DNA from: an uncultured Alteromonadaceae bacterium
Lineage (GTDB): Bacteria; Pseudomonadota; Gammaproteobacteria; Enterobacterales; Alteromonadaceae
Assembly (NCBI GenBank): GCA_947494925.1
Contig: CANLWS010000001.1
Span: 124,001 to 188,000 of the forward strand
Direction: 5' to 3'
DNA length: 64,000 nucleotides
The position numbers were made by a program, and so were the translations under genes. Below are positions 45,836-54,103 of this stretch, piece after piece. Within the stretch, counting starts at the first letter, position 1. Each line of letters begins with the position of its first letter. The notes under the pieces are model-generated. The model was not told the DNA's origin. It was given only the letters and a program-made list of their open reading frames with translations, and made no database searches.

Positions 45836-47947
45836 TTGCTGAGCTTTTGCTTTTTCTGACGCTAACTCAGCCTCAATAAAATCAAATGTTTCGAGCAATT
45901 CTTCTGTGCGCTCTAGACCCGCTAACAGCGGGTCTTTTGCAGTCCACCATTCGCGCCATCCATTTTTAATAGCAAAATTCAGAGAAAGGTTTGCTGCTGA
46001 GGGTTGATTCTTGAGTGCTGCCAACCTAGCAGCTAGATAATCTTGAAAGCTATCTATCAATCCATTCTGTTTAGTTGAGAACAATTGTTTTTCACATCGA
46101 TCTATTTTCCGTTTAGCTTCTTCCACCATATTAACTTGCTTAAGAGCCCATGCTATTTCGATCGCAGGGCTGCACATTGGCATGCTAAATAGCTCATGCT
46201 CCGTGAATTGTGGCATAGCATTAAGTAATAAATCGATTCCTTTTTTCTTGTTTCCCACCAATACCTGATACCAACCGGCTTCAAAGAGTACCCAAGGATC
46301 ATCCGGATTTGACTTAATTTGAAAATCCATCACGCGAAACAACTCGTTGTACCGTTCAGTCCTCAAATAAATAGTTGCCTGATACTCAGCATTTTTATCC
46401 AATTTATTTAGCAGTTCAGTCATCCCGATAGTTGCCAAAAGATCTAAATAACCGTAGTAGTAATTTTCGTTGTCAGGCGAAATTTCAGTTGCCAATTTCC
46501 ATTGTTTTGCACTTTGAGCCAACTCTCCTTGCATAAAATAACTATTAGCAAGACCTGTAAATCCAACTGGTGATTCTGGTTGCTCTTTTATTAATTGTTT
46601 AAATAGCAAATCAGCTTCATTAAAGTTTCCCCTTAACGTTAGCGCAATTCCTAGGTTATAGGTCGTGGTGATTGCGACTGGGTCTAGCTCATGAGCCATT
46701 TCAATCGCGTCTAGCGCTTCTGGATGTCTATCTATTTGTCGTAATAAAATAAAACGCCACATATGCGCTAGTGCCAGGCTGGGATTTAACGTAACGGCTT
46801 TGTCATAGCTAGACAGTGCCCGCTCAAAATCTTGTTTAAGCTCAAACGATTTACCCTGAATGGCGTAAGCTCTGGCAATATTCTGGTCGCGCACGAAGGC
46901 CTTTTCTAGCTCGCGGTCGGCTAACTTGATGGCTATTTCTGTATCTAACACACCAAAACGACTTTGGCCTTTTTCCAACAGTAGCAAGGTGTCCGCCAAG
47001 GCGACATAAGCCTCGGCGTATTCGGGGTCCAGGCCTATGGCTTGTTCGAATAACTTTCTGGCCTGTTTCATGGACTCAGTGGTTTGTTTGCGATACGCCT
47101 CCCTGCCTTTTAAGTAGATCACGTATGCATCGGTACTGGCGGTTTTGGCCTCACTGCTGACTTCGCCTTTTTCCAGGTAACGATCTTCAAGTAAGTTGAC
47201 TACCGAGCGGGCAATTTCTGACTCGATAACAAAGACATCGGTAAACGCCCGTGAGAAAGTTTCACTCCAGAGCACAGTGCCTTTTTCTGAGTCAATTAAT
47301 TCAGTGCGCACCCGCAGTCGGTCACCGGTGAGCCTGACCGAGCCAGTCAGTACCGAGTCCACTGCCAGTCGCCGCCCGATATCAGCTGCAGGTAGGTTCT
47401 TTTCCGCCAATATAAAGCTGGAGCTTGACGCGGCAACCTGCAGTCCGCTGATTTTTCCCAACAAGGCGGTGAGCTCTTCAGCCAGTCCTTCTGCCAGATA
47501 CGCCTGGTCTACATCCGGACTCTGGTCACGAAACGGGATAACGGCGATGGAGGTTGAGGTCTTGTCAATGGCGACCCCTTCCTCCTGCTTGGCCACTTCA
47601 GTCCTAACCTCATCAAAAAAGTGGTAACCAGAGAAGATGGATACACCCAGAATGGACATCAGCACTGTCCATTTACCCCAGCCAAAAGGCTTTAACTCCC
47701 CTTCGTTGGCAGCAGGCACTCGCACCAGACCTTCGGAGGTGAAGTCAAAATACCAGGCTAGATACAGCACCACAGGAAATCCACAAAACAGCAAGACAGC
47801 CACAAAGGTACTCACCAAAGGATGCAGGTTTAACATAGGGACAATCACAGACACCACTTGCAGAACTAACCACACAACCCCGATATAAGGGATAACAGTT
47901 TGCAATACCCGTCGACGACGAACTTCCGCAAAGAATTTCATCAACAT
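45809..47947 (-). CDS. Inner-membrane TPR protein with TolB/FlgO-like domain
   Basis: The 712-residue protein has three hydrophobic segments near the N-terminus (about 15-37, 42-66 and 90-108). A FlgO/TolB-N-like domain (about 130-245, SIAVIPFRDQSPDVDQAYLA and VDSVLTGSVRLTGDRLRV) follows. A long tetratricopeptide array (about 270-640, for example ARKLFEQAIGLDPEYAEAYV) completes it. Related proteins often carry a cyclase or winged-helix domain at the N-terminus; here a membrane anchor replaces it. Its role is unknown, perhaps as a protein-interaction scaffold. Confidence 0.82.
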   Translation of the reverse strand: MLMKFFAEVRRRRVLQTVIPYIGVVWLVLQVVSVIVPMLNLHPLVSTFVAVLLFCGFPVVLYLAWYFDFTSEGLVRVPAANEGELKPFGWGKWTVLMSILGVSIFSGYHFFDEVRTEVAKQEEGVAIDKTSTSIAVIPFRDQSPDVDQAYLAEGLAEELTALLGKISGLQVAASSSSFILAEKNLPAADIGRRLAVDSVLTGSVRLTGDRLRVRTELIDSEKGTVLWSETFSRAFTDVFVIESEIARSVVNLLEDRYLEKGEVSSEAKTASTDAYVIYLKGREAYRKQTTESMKQARKLFEQAIGLDPEYAEAYVALADTLLLLEKGQSRFGVLDTEIAIKLADRELEKAFVRDQNIARAYAIQGKSFELKQDFERALSSYDKAVTLNPSLALAHMWRFILLRQIDRHPEALDAIEMAHELDPVAITTTYNLGIALTLRGNFNEADLLFKQLIKEQPESPVGFTGLANSYFMQGELAQSAKQWKLATEISPDNENYYYGYLDLLATIGMTELLNKLDKNAEYQATIYLRTERYNELFRVMDFQIKSNPDDPWVLFEAGWYQVLVGNKKKGIDLLLNAMPQFTEHELFSMPMCSPAIEIAWALKQVNMVEEAKRKIDRCEKQLFSTKQNGLIDSFQDYLAARLAALKNQPSAANLSLNFAIKNGWREWWTAKDPLLAGLERTEELLETFDFIEAELASEKAKAQQLLASSEAE

Positions 47948-48173
47948 CTGTGTTCACCTATACCCGTACATCGCGGGTGATTTAGTTGTTTTTGTGTCTG
48001 AGTGATTGTTTTTTAATCACTTTCATGTTGGACCAGATCCTGGTTAATTGCAATCATCGGATTGAAAAGGCCGAGGTAAAAACTTCAAATAAAACAGCGA
48101 ACAACACAGGCAAACTGCTAATACTGAACTACAATTTTAGTTTTAAAGGACTTAGTTAATTCAGGTAACGACA

Positions 48174-49085
48174 GTGGCAATTAATATCAAACCTTTTACG
48201 AATATTCTCGTGGTGCTTGATACTCAGGGAGACAACGATGTGGCGCTGGCCAGAGCGGTGAAACTGGCAAAGGCGTCCGAAGGACAGATCAGCGTATTTT
48301 TTTCGTTTCACAAGAAGCTTGATGCCGCACATGGTCAAGACTTACCTGATGATTTGGCGGCACTGGTGGACCACTTTGAATACAGGGTAAAAGCCCAGCT
48401 TGCCAAATGGAATGCAGAGTCGCTCCTGAAAGACATGTTTATGCCTTGGCAACATAAAACCTCTAATGCAATTGACCACCTGCACCAAGACAAGCACTTT
48501 GACCTGGTTATCAAATCACCGCACCCACAAACTCAGCTTAAAAGCTTGTTTCATAGTCGTCTGGACAAATATTTTATCGGTAGGTGCCCTATCCCTGTGT
48601 GGATGGTGAAACCGCGCATGTGGGATGACAGCGTGGAGATAATGGCTTGCCTTGATATAGGTGATGACAAGTTTGATAACCAGACACTGAATCGCAAAAT
48701 TATGGCCATGGGCGACCACCTTGCCCACCGGCTTGGTGGCGAATTACATGTGCTGGATTGTTACTACGGCGAAATTGGTACCATGCGTATTGACTACAAC
48801 CACGAACGAGGTTTTAAGCATGAACCCTCACTAAAAGCCCAACACGTGGAACGACTGAAAGACTACATCCATGGTTATTCTTTGCCAGATGACGTGCTGC
48901 ATTTCGAAGAAGGTATTCCCGACGAAGCCATCCCGGATAGGGCGGAGCGACTGAACGCAGAGTTGGCGATTATAGGCAATAATGAAGACAGTAATTTTAT
49001 CGACAAATTTCTAGGCGACACCGCAGCAGAATTGACTAAAGCCATGCCTTGTGATGTATTGATTCTGAAACCTGATCCGAATTAG
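48174..49085 (+). CDS. Universal stress protein, tandem-domain UspE type
   Basis: The 303-residue protein consists of two Usp domains (about 1-145 and 150-300). The first opens with NILVVLDTQGDNDVALARAV. The second closes with the NAELAIIGNNEDSN...GDTAAELTKAMPCDVLILKP segment. Tandem architecture and length fit UspE. The start is GTG 48174 with AGGTAACGAC upstream. Such proteins respond to stress and stationary phase. The gene is monocistronic by position. Confidence 0.9.
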   Translation: MAINIKPFTNILVVLDTQGDNDVALARAVKLAKASEGQISVFFSFHKKLDAAHGQDLPDDLAALVDHFEYRVKAQLAKWNAESLLKDMFMPWQHKTSNAIDHLHQDKHFDLVIKSPHPQTQLKSLFHSRLDKYFIGRCPIPVWMVKPRMWDDSVEIMACLDIGDDKFDNQTLNRKIMAMGDHLAHRLGGELHVLDCYYGEIGTMRIDYNHERGFKHEPSLKAQHVERLKDYIHGYSLPDDVLHFEEGIPDEAIPDRAERLNAELAIIGNNEDSNFIDKFLGDTAAELTKAMPCDVLILKPDPN

Positions 49086-49175
49086 GCTATGCCGGGACTG
49101 GCAACGTTTGCATCTGCGCTTGGAATAGGTTGAGATGATAAATGTTTAACATCCTCTGTGTCGCTAAGGAAAACT

Positions 49176-50018
49176 ATGAATTTTGTGCCACATCAACCCT
49201 CCGATGTCCTCGCCCCTTTTGTTCAGTCAATTTTCCATTTCTCCCAGTTCAAACCTGACCATTCCATCGAACGTGTGGTGCCAGATGGCTATATTTATCT
49301 GATTTTTGAACTGGATGGGTTTGAGCGACATACCTTTGATAATGAATCCCTTGAACCAAATGCAACCTATACCAGAGGTTGGCTGTCGGGCATGCACAAG
49401 CACTATATCTCCATCAGCGCCCACCAAAACAGCGAAATGTTTGTAGTGCAATTTAAACCAGGCGGACTATGGCCATTTCTGAATCAGCATATCTCTGACT
49501 TCAATGACAAAGTCACCCCTGCAGAACTCGTATTCGGCGAATCTGCGCTGACCTTGCATCAACAATTGCTTTCTAACAATCTGGATGACAATAAATTGTT
49601 TTCACTGGCCGAAGAGTTTCTGTTATCCAGACTCATCCATGAAGATAATCCGCCAAGACTGCTGGTGCAGAATATGCTGGGTGCAATCCAACGAAACAGC
49701 GCTTCCCAGTTACAGGACATAGTGGCAGATGCGGGTTACTCCCAAAAACAGGCGATCCAGATTTTTAAACAACATGTGGGTTTAAATCCGAAATCTTACC
49801 AGCGCATAGTCAGATTTAATGAAATTTTACCCTTGGTGATGGAAAAAAAATCCATCGCCTGGAATGAGATTTGTGCTGATTGTTACTACTATGATCAATC
49901 ACACTTTATCCGCGAATTTAAGGCCTTCTGTGGCTACAGCCCAAGAGACTTTCTTGTAGAGCAATCCACCCACCCCGAACCAAACTTCTTCCCTCTTGAT
50001 CAGCAAAATGAAACCTGA
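49176..50018 (+). CDS. AraC-family transcriptional regulator
   Basis: The 280-residue protein has an N-terminal sensing domain of the DUF6597-like type (FVQSIFHFSQFKPDHSIERV, RGWLSGMHKHYISISA). A C-terminal double helix-turn-helix follows (residues about 175-265, including AGYSQKQAIQIFKQHVGLNPKSY and CYYYDQSHFIREFKAFCGYSP). I chose ATG 49176 because AAGGA lies 6 nt upstream, rather than the GTG at 49158. It precedes two small DUF genes on the same strand that may be its targets. Confidence 0.9.
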   Translation: MNFVPHQPSDVLAPFVQSIFHFSQFKPDHSIERVVPDGYIYLIFELDGFERHTFDNESLEPNATYTRGWLSGMHKHYISISAHQNSEMFVVQFKPGGLWPFLNQHISDFNDKVTPAELVFGESALTLHQQLLSNNLDDNKLFSLAEEFLLSRLIHEDNPPRLLVQNMLGAIQRNSASQLQDIVADAGYSQKQAIQIFKQHVGLNPKSYQRIVRFNEILPLVMEKKSIAWNEICADCYYYDQSHFIREFKAFCGYSPRDFLVEQSTHPEPNFFPLDQQNET

Positions 50019-50104
50019 CGTAAATTTTATACAATACCGCTGACTGTCCTGCGGCTAGGCTTATCTTCGTTCAATAAATATTAACAATACGAAGAGGAAA
50101 GACG

Positions 50105-50518
50105 ATGGATATGGCAACAGCATTTAGTAACTTGAACTGGCTGGCGGTTGGCGCCGCGGCTATTGCAGCCTTTGTAGTGGGCGGGATCTGGTATGGACCT
50201 ATTTTTGGCAAAGCCTGGATGATCGAATTTGGTTTCAGTGAAGAGCAACTGGCCGGGCGAAATCAAGTAAAAATCTTTGGCGGAACCTTGCTACTCAACC
50301 TGGTAATGGCCTGGAATCTGACAATGTTTTTAGGACCCAAAGCAGACATGGCTTTTGGTGCCAGTGCAGGGTTCTTTACTGGTTTTGGATTTGTCGCAAC
50401 ACTGATCGGCGTGTTTTATTTATTTGAAGGCAAATCAAAGCGGCTCTTTTTAATTAATGCAGGCTTTGCCATAGTATCGTTCACCGTTATGGGCCTGGTG
50501 ATCGGCTCAATGAACTAA
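50105..50518 (+). CDS. DUF1761-family small membrane protein
   Basis: The 137-residue protein has four hydrophobic segments. The DUF1761 signature is FVVGGIWYGPIFGKAWMIEF near residue 22, and GASAGFFTGFGFVAT is near 80. Function is unknown. GAGGAAAGACG lies upstream of the ATG. It lies 22 bp before a DUF4287 gene, so the two are likely an operon. Confidence 0.88.
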   Translation: MDMATAFSNLNWLAVGAAAIAAFVVGGIWYGPIFGKAWMIEFGFSEEQLAGRNQVKIFGGTLLLNLVMAWNLTMFLGPKADMAFGASAGFFTGFGFVATLIGVFYLFEGKSKRLFLINAGFAIVSFTVMGLVIGSMN

Positions 50519-50540
50519 TTCAGCTAAGCAGGAAACTATC

Positions 50541-51071
50541 ATGGAACAAAATTTAAAAGAAAAAACCGGCAGAACCTTGGACGAGTGGAAAGCTCTGTTG
50601 GCCAAACAACCTTTTACCAAGCATGGCGAATACATGAATTTCCTTAAAAAAGACCAGGGACTAACCCACGGATTCGCTAACTTCATTACGTTGAAGTTCA
50701 GAGAAGCAGATGCGGGCTCTGCGAATTCGGAAGATCTGGTGGCCAACCAATATCAAGGAAAAGAAACGCTGAAGCCCATTTATGATTTGCTTCATGCAGA
50801 AATAATCAAGCTAGGTAACGATGTGGAAGTGGCGCCCAAAAAAGCCGCAGTCAGTATGCGGGTTAAACGGCAATTCGCGCTTATCCAGCCAAGTACCAAA
50901 ACCCGAGTGGATTTGGGCTTGAAGTTCACTGACAAAGCCCATGCTGGCAGATTGGAAACATCCGGTCCCTTTGGCAGCATGTGCACCCATAGAGTTCAAC
51001 TAACTGACGTGGCACAAGTAGACGCAGAATTGCTCGGCTGGATAAAAGAAGCATACGAGGAAGCAAAATAA
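50541..51071 (+). CDS. DUF4287/DUF5655-family protein
   Basis: The 176-residue soluble protein has an N-terminal DUF4287 helix region (TGRTLDEWKALLAKQP, then LTHGFANFITLKFREAD). A C-terminal DUF5655-like domain (RVKRQFALIQPSTKTRVDLG and RLETSGPFGSMCTHRVQL) follows. The latter fold resembles DNA-transport or stress-related domains, but the role is unknown. It follows the DUF1761 gene closely on the same strand. Confidence 0.85.
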   Translation: MEQNLKEKTGRTLDEWKALLAKQPFTKHGEYMNFLKKDQGLTHGFANFITLKFREADAGSANSEDLVANQYQGKETLKPIYDLLHAEIIKLGNDVEVAPKKAAVSMRVKRQFALIQPSTKTRVDLGLKFTDKAHAGRLETSGPFGSMCTHRVQLTDVAQVDAELLGWIKEAYEEAK

Positions 51072-51083
51072 GTATAAAACAAG

Positions 51084-51171
51084 AAAAGCGGTGTCTGAAT
51101 AAACATTTGGAGCGATAACTTTGAGTTCTCACGACCTACAGCAAAAAATTTTACTCAGACCCCACTTTTTT
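51084..51171. repeat. Miniature inverted-repeat relic
   Basis: AAAAGCGGTGTCTGAATAAA (51084-51103) and TTTTACTCAGACCCCACTTTTT (from 51149) are imperfect inverted copies. The GGGTCTGAGTAAAA core resembles the sequences that flank REP-associated tyrosine transposase genes in marine gammaproteobacteria. No transposase is present, so this is probably a non-autonomous copy or relic. Confidence 0.5.
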
Positions 51172-51193
51172 AAAAAACAATGGAGGTTCAATT

Positions 51194-51226
51194 ATGGACA
51201 CTGCACATCCTCTATTTAATAAATAG
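51194..51226 (+). CDS. Possible 10-residue leader peptide
   Basis: ATG 51194 is preceded by an excellent GGAGGT site and encodes MDTAHPLFNK before TAG. The stop codon runs straight into the GGAG of the next gene, 8 bp before its ATG. The pairing suggests translational coupling or a decayed start of a longer gene. The frame is too short to be sure of. Confidence 0.3.
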   Translation: MDTAHPLFNK

Positions 51227-51234
51227 GAGACGGT

Positions 51235-51567
51235 ATGAAAAATAAACTAGATGGAGATTGTATATTTGCTTTAGAAATGCTGATTGCAGATTTTGATAAC
51301 GTAAATTACGCACTACTAGTAAACAATGAATTGAAAAAATTAAAGGAAAAAGAAGTCGATATAGTTAAGTTTGGCACCCAGGATGAAGAAGTTGATTTAG
51401 AAATATCACGAGAAGCCTCTTATCTGAAGTATTGTATTTGGAACGAACAGACTGAAAGTCAAATTGAGGGAACCTCAACGCTTGAATCTCCCTTTGTTGT
51501 GAAGCTCATCGAGAAAACAACGAGCAAATATACTACTGAACCTCTTTTACAGGGGTATAAAGCCTGA
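51235..51567 (+). CDS. AT-rich orphan gene of unknown function
   Basis: I do not recognise this 110-residue acidic protein (KNKLDGDCIFALEMLIADFD at the start, many Glu/Lys/Asp residues, no signal peptide or membrane segment). GGAG lies 5 nt before the ATG, which supports translation. Its base composition is clearly more AT-rich than its neighbours. It sits between two repeat relics in the interval separating dnaB from rplI, so recent acquisition is likely. Confidence 0.6.
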   Translation: MKNKLDGDCIFALEMLIADFDNVNYALLVNNELKKLKEKEVDIVKFGTQDEEVDLEISREASYLKYCIWNEQTESQIEGTSTLESPFVVKLIEKTTSKYTTEPLLQGYKA

Positions 51568-51592
51568 ATAGACTCCGAGGACGCTTAATAGG

Positions 51593-51626
51593 AACAGCAT
51601 TAGTGGACAAACAGCATTAGTGGACA
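51593..51626. repeat. 17-bp exact tandem duplication
   Basis: AACAGCATTAGTGGACA occurs twice without a gap (51593-51609 and 51610-51626). It is followed by GGCACTTTTTTGGG. The GTGGACAGGCACTT segment looks like the edge of a REP/transposase-associated element. Confidence 0.75.
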
Positions 51627-51869
51627 GGCACTTTTTTGGGCATCACAGACCAGGTGGAGTCAACACATCTAATGGATACCGGATTATTGTGGTTCTTAAC
51701 CCAGCAACGTCACCTGGAATGCCTTCAAGCATAGAGCACAAGCGCCCGTCTTCAGCCCTAAAGTCAGTTCCTTTTGACCAAACTCATGGTCATCAGCAAA
51801 AATCCATTCTGTAATTAAAAAGACGTAAGATCAGGAAAAGTGGGTTCACAAAAATTGCTCACATAAAAA

Positions 51870-51902
51870 AACCGCCGTTTAGTTTCCTAAACGGCGGTTT
51901 TT
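51870..51902 (-). terminator. Terminator of the rpsF-rpsR-rplI operon
   Basis: A 13-bp perfect stem (AACCGCCGTTTAG / CTAAACGGCGGTT) with a TTTC/GAAA loop is flanked by A- and T-tracts. It lies 23 bp after the rplI stop and can act in both directions. Confidence 0.9.
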
Positions 51903-51924
51903 AAAATTGCTTTATCAGCAGGAA

Positions 51925-52377
51925 TTAAGCTTCCTGAATGATAACCAACTTGAACGTGGTAGTAACTTCTGAGTGCAACTGTAGGTCGATATCGAACTCG
52001 CCAGTTTCACGCAATGTACCAGTAGGCAATTTAACTTCAGCTTTAGTTACTTCAACTCCAGCAGCCGTAACTGCATCAGCGATGTCTTTAGTACCAACAG
52101 AACCGAAAAGTTTACCTTCGTCACCAGCCGGTGCGGCGATAGTCACTTCACCCAATGCAGCAACTTTCTCGGCACGGGCTTCAGCTGTCGCCAATTCGTC
52201 AGCAATTTTTGCTTCCAATTCAGAACGACGAGCTTCGAACTTCTCAACGTTAGCTTTTGTTGCAGGAACTGCTTTTCCTTGAGGGAAAAGAAAGTTACGT
52301 GCATAGCCTGATTTTACTGTGACTGTGTCACCCAAGCCGCCCAGGTTGGCGATCTTGTCTAGTAGAATGATTTCCAT
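51925..52377 (-). CDS. rplI: 50S ribosomal protein bL9
   Basis: The 150-residue protein has the L9 N-terminal domain ([33 protein letters not shown]), the long connecting helix and the C-terminal domain. Length is standard. It is the last gene of the rpsF-rpsR-rplI operon, and dnaB does not follow as it does in many relatives. Confidence 0.98.
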   Translation of the reverse strand: MEIILLDKIANLGGLGDTVTVKSGYARNFLFPQGKAVPATKANVEKFEARRSELEAKIADELATAEARAEKVAALGEVTIAAPAGDEGKLFGSVGTKDIADAVTAAGVEVTKAEVKLPTGTLRETGEFDIDLQLHSEVTTTFKLVIIQEA

Positions 52378-52405
52378 CTTTGCTACCTCTTAATTACGCC
52401 AACGA

Positions 52406-52633
52406 TTACTTATGAGAATCAGTATATGGAAGCAATGCTAGGAAGCGTGCGCGCTTGATAGCAGTTGACAACTGACGCTGATATTTAGCGCTAGTTCCAG
52501 TGATACGGCTAGGTACAATTTTACCACTTTCAGTGATGTAGTTTTTCAGCATAGCGATGTCTTTGTAATCGATCTCCGCAACACCTTCAGCAGAAAAACG
52601 GCAGAACTTACGACGTCTAAAAAAACGAGCCAT
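52406..52633 (-). CDS. rpsR: 30S ribosomal protein bS18
   Basis: The 75-residue basic protein has [10 protein letters not shown] at the start and the [20 protein letters not shown] and [20 protein letters not shown] core. It is complete. It starts only 11 bp after rpsF, leaving no room for priB. Confidence 0.98.
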   Translation of the reverse strand: MARFFRRRKFCRFSAEGVAEIDYKDIAMLKNYITESGKIVPSRITGTSAKYQRQLSTAIKRARFLALLPYTDSHK

Positions 52634-52644
52634 TATCAGTCTCC

Positions 52645-53079
52645 TTATTCTTGTTCTTCAGCAGCTGGAGCAGTTTCTTCAACTACTACAGGCGTTTCTT
52701 CGGTTTGCGCTGGGCGTTCAGCACGCTCAGGACGACGATCATCGCGACGCTCTTCACGACGTTCTTCTTTAGCCATAGGAGACTGTTCAGTCACAGCACC
52801 TTTGGTACGCATAACTAGGTTACGCAGAACAATGTCGTTAAAACGGAAAGCTGTTTCCAGTTCTTCAATTGCTTCTGCAGATGCTTCAGCATTGATAAGA
52901 ACGTAGTGTGCTTTGTGCAATTTTTCGATTGGGTATGCCAATTGACGGCGACCCCAGTCTTCTAAACGGTGGACAGTTCCGCCGTCGTTAGTGATGATTC
53001 CGGTATAACGCTCGATCATACCTGGAACTTGTTCACTCTGGTCAGGGTGGACCATGAACACGATTTCGTAATGACGCAT
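52645..53079 (-). CDS. rpsF: 30S ribosomal protein bS6
   Basis: The 144-residue protein has the S6 fold ([40 protein letters not shown]). After about residue 100 it has a long charged tail rich in Arg/Asp/Glu with repeated ERRE/DDRR units, ending EEQE. The tail is longer than in E. coli S6. C-terminal glutamates are the substrate of RimK in relatives. It heads the operon. Confidence 0.97.
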   Translation of the reverse strand: MRHYEIVFMVHPDQSEQVPGMIERYTGIITNDGGTVHRLEDWGRRQLAYPIEKLHKAHYVLINAEASAEAIEELETAFRFNDIVLRNLVMRTKGAVTEQSPMAKEERREERRDDRRPERAERPAQTEETPVVVEETAPAAEEQE

Positions 53080-53250
53080 GATTGCTCCTTACGGTTGTAG
53101 CCTCTTACAGCACAGCCAGACTGTATTGAGACAAGGAACTAAATTAGTTGGCTGATTTAAGGGCGCGCATTGTATATAAACTGGCCTGAGAGTACAAGTT
53201 ATTATTCAATTACAGGGAATTTTTACGAAAGGCTTAATGTGGGCAGGCCG

Positions 53251-53898
53251 TTAAGCTGCGCGTAAAAATCGATTAATTTTGCATTTGGGGAATTCTGCCG
53301 AGTCTAAAGTGATCGCGTTATGCATGAAGCCGTTTTCCATCATTTTTGATTTAAATTTCCCGGCCATCCCTCGCCCAGCATCAATTATCACCACTTCGCA
53401 CGCATCATGTGCGTGTTGTTGGATAAAGGAAGCAAGCAAATCCACATGCTCAGATTCATACAAAAGATCACTACCAATAATCAGGTCAAATAGCCCCTGC
53501 TCACTTGGAGAGTCATTCTGCCAGTCACGCCTGAAAAACGGTATTTCCTTGCCATTATTCAGCGACACATTGTGTTTCAGATACCGCTCGGCAAATGGGT
53601 GGTTATCTGTTGCTGTGATATCACTCAATCTTTCATTGAGCATCAAGGACGCAAGCCCAACCCCACAACCAACTTCAAGGATCCGTTTTTCATCTACCTG
53701 AAAGTCAATCATTAGCCTGGCCAGTAAATGACCGCAGGGCCACATTACGCCGAAGATAGGCCACATAGCAGAAGAAATGCCAAGGTCATGTGCGAGATTG
53801 TCAGGATCGTCAAACTGATTGCGATTTCTGAGGGTTCGATAATGAATATCATGGTTACCCAACTCCACAGTTTGGTAACGGAATCGCAGTGCGCGCAT
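53251..53898 (-). CDS. Class I SAM-dependent methyltransferase (METTL21-like)
   Basis: The 215-residue protein has the SAM-binding motif ILEVGCGVGLASLML near residue 72 and the acidic post-motif TATDNHP. DLIIGSDLLYESEHVDLLA matches the protein-lysine-methyltransferase-type DxLY motif. Related bacterial proteins are annotated as predicted methyltransferases with unknown substrates. I chose ATG 53898 because GAGGT lies just upstream; the frame extends to 53931 without support. Confidence 0.88.
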   Translation of the reverse strand: MRALRFRYQTVELGNHDIHYRTLRNRNQFDDPDNLAHDLGISSAMWPIFGVMWPCGHLLARLMIDFQVDEKRILEVGCGVGLASLMLNERLSDITATDNHPFAERYLKHNVSLNNGKEIPFFRRDWQNDSPSEQGLFDLIIGSDLLYESEHVDLLASFIQQHAHDACEVVIIDAGRGMAGKFKSKMMENGFMHNAITLDSAEFPKCKINRFLRAA

Positions 53899-54103
53899 GT
53901 GAACCTCACAGGTTGACGTTATGGCATTCATGCGACTTAGCAGGAATCAGAATTAGGACTAATCTAACATCTAACGGTGCGGATCTATACTGATTCAGAC
54001 AAAAGGAGGTCGTATATTGCAACTGACCGTGCCCGGCACCGGAAAGATTCTACCTGAGCAATAGCACTAATTAACCTGAAGTGTGGATGAACCTTAACTC
54101 AGG

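Larger units (their letters stand above)
51568..51924. other. 357-bp interval with tandem repeat and terminator, no gene
   Basis: It starts with a 17-bp tandem repeat (51593-51626) and the sequence GTGGACAGGCACTTTTTT, reminiscent of mobile-element ends. The middle (51640-51830) holds only a short unsupported frame. It ends with the rplI terminator. I see no convincing coding region. Confidence 0.55.

Noticed and set aside
51620-51814. 64-codon open frame near the tandem repeat
   Set aside because: It starts inside the repeat, lacks a ribosome-binding site and has no coherent protein features.
37020-51924. Prophage or integrative element between dnaB and rplI
   Set aside because: No integrase, transposase, phage structural gene or tRNA attachment site is visible; only repeat relics remain.
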